A stretch of 64,000 nt of DNA, from the NCBI GenBank assembly GCA_027310725.1, contig DAIDAG010000059.1:1-64000 (forward strand). Reading direction: 5' to 3'. The notes under the pieces were generated by a model. It was given only the letters and a program-made list of their open reading frames with translations, was not told the origin of the DNA and searched no databases. Numbering within the stretch: the stretch's first letter is position 1; every line of letters starts with the position of its first letter. Position numbers and translations under genes: made by a program. Below are positions 61,322 through 64,000 of the stretch, one piece after another. Origin of the DNA: Sideroxydans sp. Its GTDB lineage: Bacteria; Pseudomonadota; Gammaproteobacteria; Burkholderiales; Gallionellaceae.

Positions 61322-62278
61322 ATGTATCTTGCGCACTTCGGTCTGCGCGAATTACCGTTCTCGCTGACACCCGACACCAGCTTCTTCTTTGCCTGCACCA
61401 ATTATCAGGAAGGCCTGAACACACTGCTGGTGGCGGCACGCACCGGCGAAGGCTTCATCAAGATCGTGGGCGAGGTGGGTAACGGCAAGACCTTGTTGTG
61501 CCGAAAATTCATTGCCACGCTCAACAGCGACCGCGAAACCACCACGGCCATCGGAACCCAGGACGGCGGAGTCAGCGGACGCCATGCAGCGAAATTCATT
61601 ACTGCTTACATACCCAACCCCTATCTGGAGCCGCGCAGCCTTTTGCTGGCGCTGGCGGAAGAATTTCGCATTGAGGCAGATAACTCCTTCGACCAGCATC
61701 AGTTGCTGAAGGAGTTGACGCGTACCCTGCTCAATTTTGCACGCGATGGAAAGAGAGTCCTGGTGTGTCTGGATGAAGCGCAGGCGATGCCGCTGGAAAG
61801 CCTGGAAATGCTGCGCCTGCTCACCAATCTGGAGACCGAGAAGCGAAAGTTGATGCAGGTGGTGTTGTTCGGGCAGCCGGAACTGGACGAGCGCCTCAAG
61901 CAGAATTCGGTGCGACAGTTGCGCCAGCGCATCAGCTTTCAATATGAACTGCAGGGCTTGCACCGGGATGAAATGGATCGTTATCTGCGACATCGCCTCG
62001 CCGTGGCCGGTTTCAGGGGAGAGACGCTGTTCGGCCCGAGGGCGGTCAATCTGCTGCATCGGGTAACACACGGCACACCCAGACTGGTAAACATCATTGC
62101 GCACAAGGCGCTGCTGCTCGCCTATGCGGAAGGGCGCCAGCAGGTGCAGGCAAGGCATGTAAAAAAGGCCGCAGCCGATACGCCGGAATCGTACAGGGAC
62201 TGGATGATATGGGTCTGGTGGGGTGCTGCCGCGGTGGCGGCGTCTGCGATCGTCGCGCTGGGCGTGTGGCTGCAATGA
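61322..62278 (+). CDS. mshM: MSHA biogenesis ATPase MshM (ExeA-like)
   Basis: 318 residues. AAA ATPase with YLAHFGLRELPFSLTPDT at the start (typical ExeA/MshM), a Walker A variant VGEVGNGKTLLCRK near residue 48 and Walker B VLVCLDEAQAMP. One helix at the C-terminus (about 295-315) suggests attachment to the inner membrane. It probably helps secretin assembly or peptidoglycan passage. Stop overlaps mshN start (ATGA). Confidence 0.88.
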   Translation: MYLAHFGLRELPFSLTPDTSFFFACTNYQEGLNTLLVAARTGEGFIKIVGEVGNGKTLLCRKFIATLNSDRETTTAIGTQDGGVSGRHAAKFITAYIPNPYLEPRSLLLALAEEFRIEADNSFDQHQLLKELTRTLLNFARDGKRVLVCLDEAQAMPLESLEMLRLLTNLETEKRKLMQVVLFGQPELDERLKQNSVRQLRQRISFQYELQGLHRDEMDRYLRHRLAVAGFRGETLFGPRAVNLLHRVTHGTPRLVNIIAHKALLLAYAEGRQQVQARHVKKAAADTPESYRDWMIWVWWGAAAVAASAIVALGVWLQ

Positions 62279-63342
62279 GTCTCATCAATCAGGTATTGAA
62301 CGAACTCGAAAGTCGGGGCGCAACCGTGCCTTTGGGCGAACAAACGATACGTGCCGTTCCCCCGCGCAGGAAGTCGCACGCTGTGCGCTATGTACTTGTC
62401 GCTGTCGCGTTGGTGATCCTGCTGGTCGCAGGGAAGTGGTATCAGGGGCGCACAATGACTGTCGTGCACGAACAGCCTGTAGTGACAGCCATGCCGAAGG
62501 TGGTGGCGCTTCCGCCGGTCGCTCCGGCGTCGGCAATAGTTTCAGTACCCGTCGAGGCGACGAGCATGATGGCCGTGTCCGGCGTATCAGCGCCTGCCGC
62601 CGATTTGCATGGCAAGCCGGTCCTGGTAGTGAAGAGCGAAGAACAGCCTGTAACCGCGCCCGATGTGAAAAAGGCTGCGCGGCACAAATCGAGGCAAGCC
62701 GCGGATCGGACCGCGGATGACGCTGACGTCATGCCGGCAGAAAACTCTCCCGACCTGGAGCTCAAGAAGGTCAGTCCGCAGCAGCGGGCAGAGAACGAAT
62801 TTCGCAAAGCCAATCTGGCATTGCAGGAAGGGAGGACGAATGATGCGCTGGCCGGCTATGAAAGCGCGCTGCTCATCGACGCGTCGTATAAAGACGCGCG
62901 CAAAGCCTGGGTCTCCGTGTTGATCAGTCTGAAACGCAACGAAGACGCCGAACGCGTGCTGCAAAAGGGGTTGAAGCGCGACCCGCACGACGCTTCGTTT
63001 GCCATGCTGATGGCGCGTTTGCAGGTGGAGCGCGGCGCTATGCAGCTGGCCCTTGACACGTTGCAGAAGACGTTGCCCTATGCCGAGGATCAGGCCGATT
63101 ACCAGGCGTTTCTGGCAGCCCTGTTGCAGCGCCAGAACCTGCAGGAAGAAGCCGTTGCACATTATCAAGTCGCGCTGAAACTGGCACCCAATAACGGTAT
63201 CTGGCTGATGGGTCTGGGAATCTCGCTGCAGGCGCTAAAACGCAATGATGACGCCCGTAACGCCTATCAGCGCGCGTTGGCCTCGAATAGCCTGAGCGCC
63301 CAGTTGCAGGCGTTCGTGCAGAACAAACTCAAAGAACTTTGA
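62275..63342 (+). CDS. mshN: MSHA biogenesis TPR protein MshN
   Basis: 355 residues. MSLINQVLNELESRGA is the canonical MshN start. One helix (about 40-58), then a Pro/Val/Ala-rich linker and four or so TPR repeats (RAENEFRKANLALQEGRTND onward). The TPR region faces the periplasm. It closes the cluster and lies 2 bases from the convergent comF end. Confidence 0.87.
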   Translation: MSLINQVLNELESRGATVPLGEQTIRAVPPRRKSHAVRYVLVAVALVILLVAGKWYQGRTMTVVHEQPVVTAMPKVVALPPVAPASAIVSVPVEATSMMAVSGVSAPAADLHGKPVLVVKSEEQPVTAPDVKKAARHKSRQAADRTADDADVMPAENSPDLELKKVSPQQRAENEFRKANLALQEGRTNDALAGYESALLIDASYKDARKAWVSVLISLKRNEDAERVLQKGLKRDPHDASFAMLMARLQVERGAMQLALDTLQKTLPYAEDQADYQAFLAALLQRQNLQEEAVAHYQVALKLAPNNGIWLMGLGISLQALKRNDDARNAYQRALASNSLSAQLQAFVQNKLKEL

Positions 63343-63344
63343 AT

Positions 63345-64000
63345 TTAATGGTCGTGCGGCAATGTCCGTGCCACCACCCAGGCGCTCACTTCGCGTGCAC
63401 CGGCTTGCTTCAGTGCCTGTGCCAATTCACCGATCGAAGCGCCCGTCGTCATCACGTCGTCCACGATCGCCACATGTTTGCCGCGCACACCGGCGTCGGA
63501 CTTGCAGGTGAAGGCCTGGCGCATGTTCTTGTCTCGCTCTTTCCACGGCAGCGAGGATTGCGGCGGCGTGTTGCGCACCCTCTCGCAGGCATGCGCAAGC
63601 AGGGGGATGTCCAGCCGGCGCGAGATGCGGCGTGCCAGCAACATCGATTGGTTGAAGCCTCTTTCGCGCAATCGCACCGGATGCAGCGGCAAGGCAACCA
63701 GACAGTCCGGTGTGGCGGTTACCCGCTTGACCACGGCATCGGCAAGATAATTGACCAGTATCAGGCGATCACGAAACTTGAGCGACTGGATCAACTTGTC
63801 GAGCGGGAAGTTATAGCTGAATGCGGCCACGGTATGGTCGAAGGCTGGAGGTTGCTTCAAACATTCCCCGCATACATCGCCAGCCGGGGTGGGTAGGGCG
63901 CAAACCGGGCAGTGTTTTCCGGTCAGGCGCGGCAATTCGGCATCGCAAGCCGCGCAACACAGACCGCTCTGGCTGGGCGCGCCACAGAGCAGGCAGGGCT
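63345..64000 (-). CDS. ComF family protein, 5' end cut by window edge
   Basis: The frame runs off the window end without a start. The visible N-terminus contains PCLLCGAPSQSGLCCAACDA, a four-cysteine zinc finger, then LPRLTGKHCPVCALPTPAGD, a second. The phosphoribosyltransferase-like domain follows with VALPLHPVRLRERGFNQS and IVDDVMTTGASIGEL (PRPP loop). ComF proteins are linked to DNA uptake or to pimeloyl/biotin neighbours in other bacteria. About 218 residues are visible. Confidence 0.9.
   Translation of the reverse strand, partial: PCLLCGAPSQSGLCCAACDAELPRLTGKHCPVCALPTPAGDVCGECLKQPPAFDHTVAAFSYNFPLDKLIQSLKFRDRLILVNYLADAVVKRVTATPDCLVALPLHPVRLRERGFNQSMLLARRISRRLDIPLLAHACERVRNTPPQSSLPWKERDKNMRQAFTCKSDAGVRGKHVAIVDDVMTTGASIGELAQALKQAGAREVSAWVVARTLPHDH

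Noticed and set aside
1-64000. CRISPR arrays, tRNA or rRNA genes, insertion sequences, prophage
   Set aside because: No regular spacer-repeat pattern, no tRNA-like cloverleaf, no transposase or phage protein was recognised while reading both strands.

Overview
The window looks like chromosomal DNA of a Gram-negative betaproteobacterium. The PilS-PilR-AmpD order, the gpmI-envC-ctpA block, the secB-gpsA-trmL block and a complete MSHA-type pilus cluster all fit. A Nitrosomonadales/Gallionellaceae-like host is my inference; nothing in the window proves it. I see no rRNA, tRNA, CRISPR array, insertion sequence or prophage.

Layout. 1-711: 3' end of moeA and mog (molybdenum cofactor). 778-4050 (minus): small membrane protein, thioredoxin-like lipoprotein, a four-helix heme-copper-oxidase fragment, a membrane-anchored monoheme cytochrome c, a diheme cytochrome c and a 34-residue membrane microprotein. 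4051-4439: a control region with five helically phased TTAAAT-type repeats, a TTGACA element and a 16-bp perfect palindrome. 4440-16574 (plus): a divergent cbb3-like terminal oxidase locus with catalytic subunit, CcoO-like cytochrome, two heme-less two-helix proteins sharing an FPxWGxRP motif, CcoS-, CcoG- and FixH-like assembly factors, a second anchored cytochrome, a membrane-anchored formylglycine-generating-enzyme-like protein, a transporter/spermidine-synthase-like fusion and several small membrane proteins. 16571-19169 (minus): a second four-helix oxidase fragment, another microprotein and two membrane proteins.

19440-27913: a coiled-coil small protein, PilS/PilR, AmpD and class Ia ribonucleotide reductase behind a pair of NrdR-like boxes. 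28067-29626: mostly without genes apart from a histone H1-like lysine/alanine-rich protein. 29627-34818: methyltransferase, polysaccharide deacetylase, beta-lactamase-family lipoprotein, hydrolase and a diguanylate cyclase. 34847-39511 (minus): ctpA, envC, gpmI. 39653-45082: a BigR/SqrR-like ArsR regulator, a DUF2892 protein, a PglL/O-antigen-ligase-like protein, rhodanese, grxC, secB, an SH3 protein, gpsA and trmL.

45174-63342: an MSHA pilus cluster: ATPase with an MshEN c-di-GMP domain, platform protein, prepilins, a large MshQ-like adhesin, alignment proteins, secretin, ExeA-like ATPase and TPR protein. 63345-64000: a partial comF.

The most unusual part is the oxidase locus. The catalytic histidines of subunit I are all present, but heme c carriage, membrane anchoring and assembly are spread over many small separate proteins, including at least four 34-36 residue single-helix microproteins that normal gene calling would miss.
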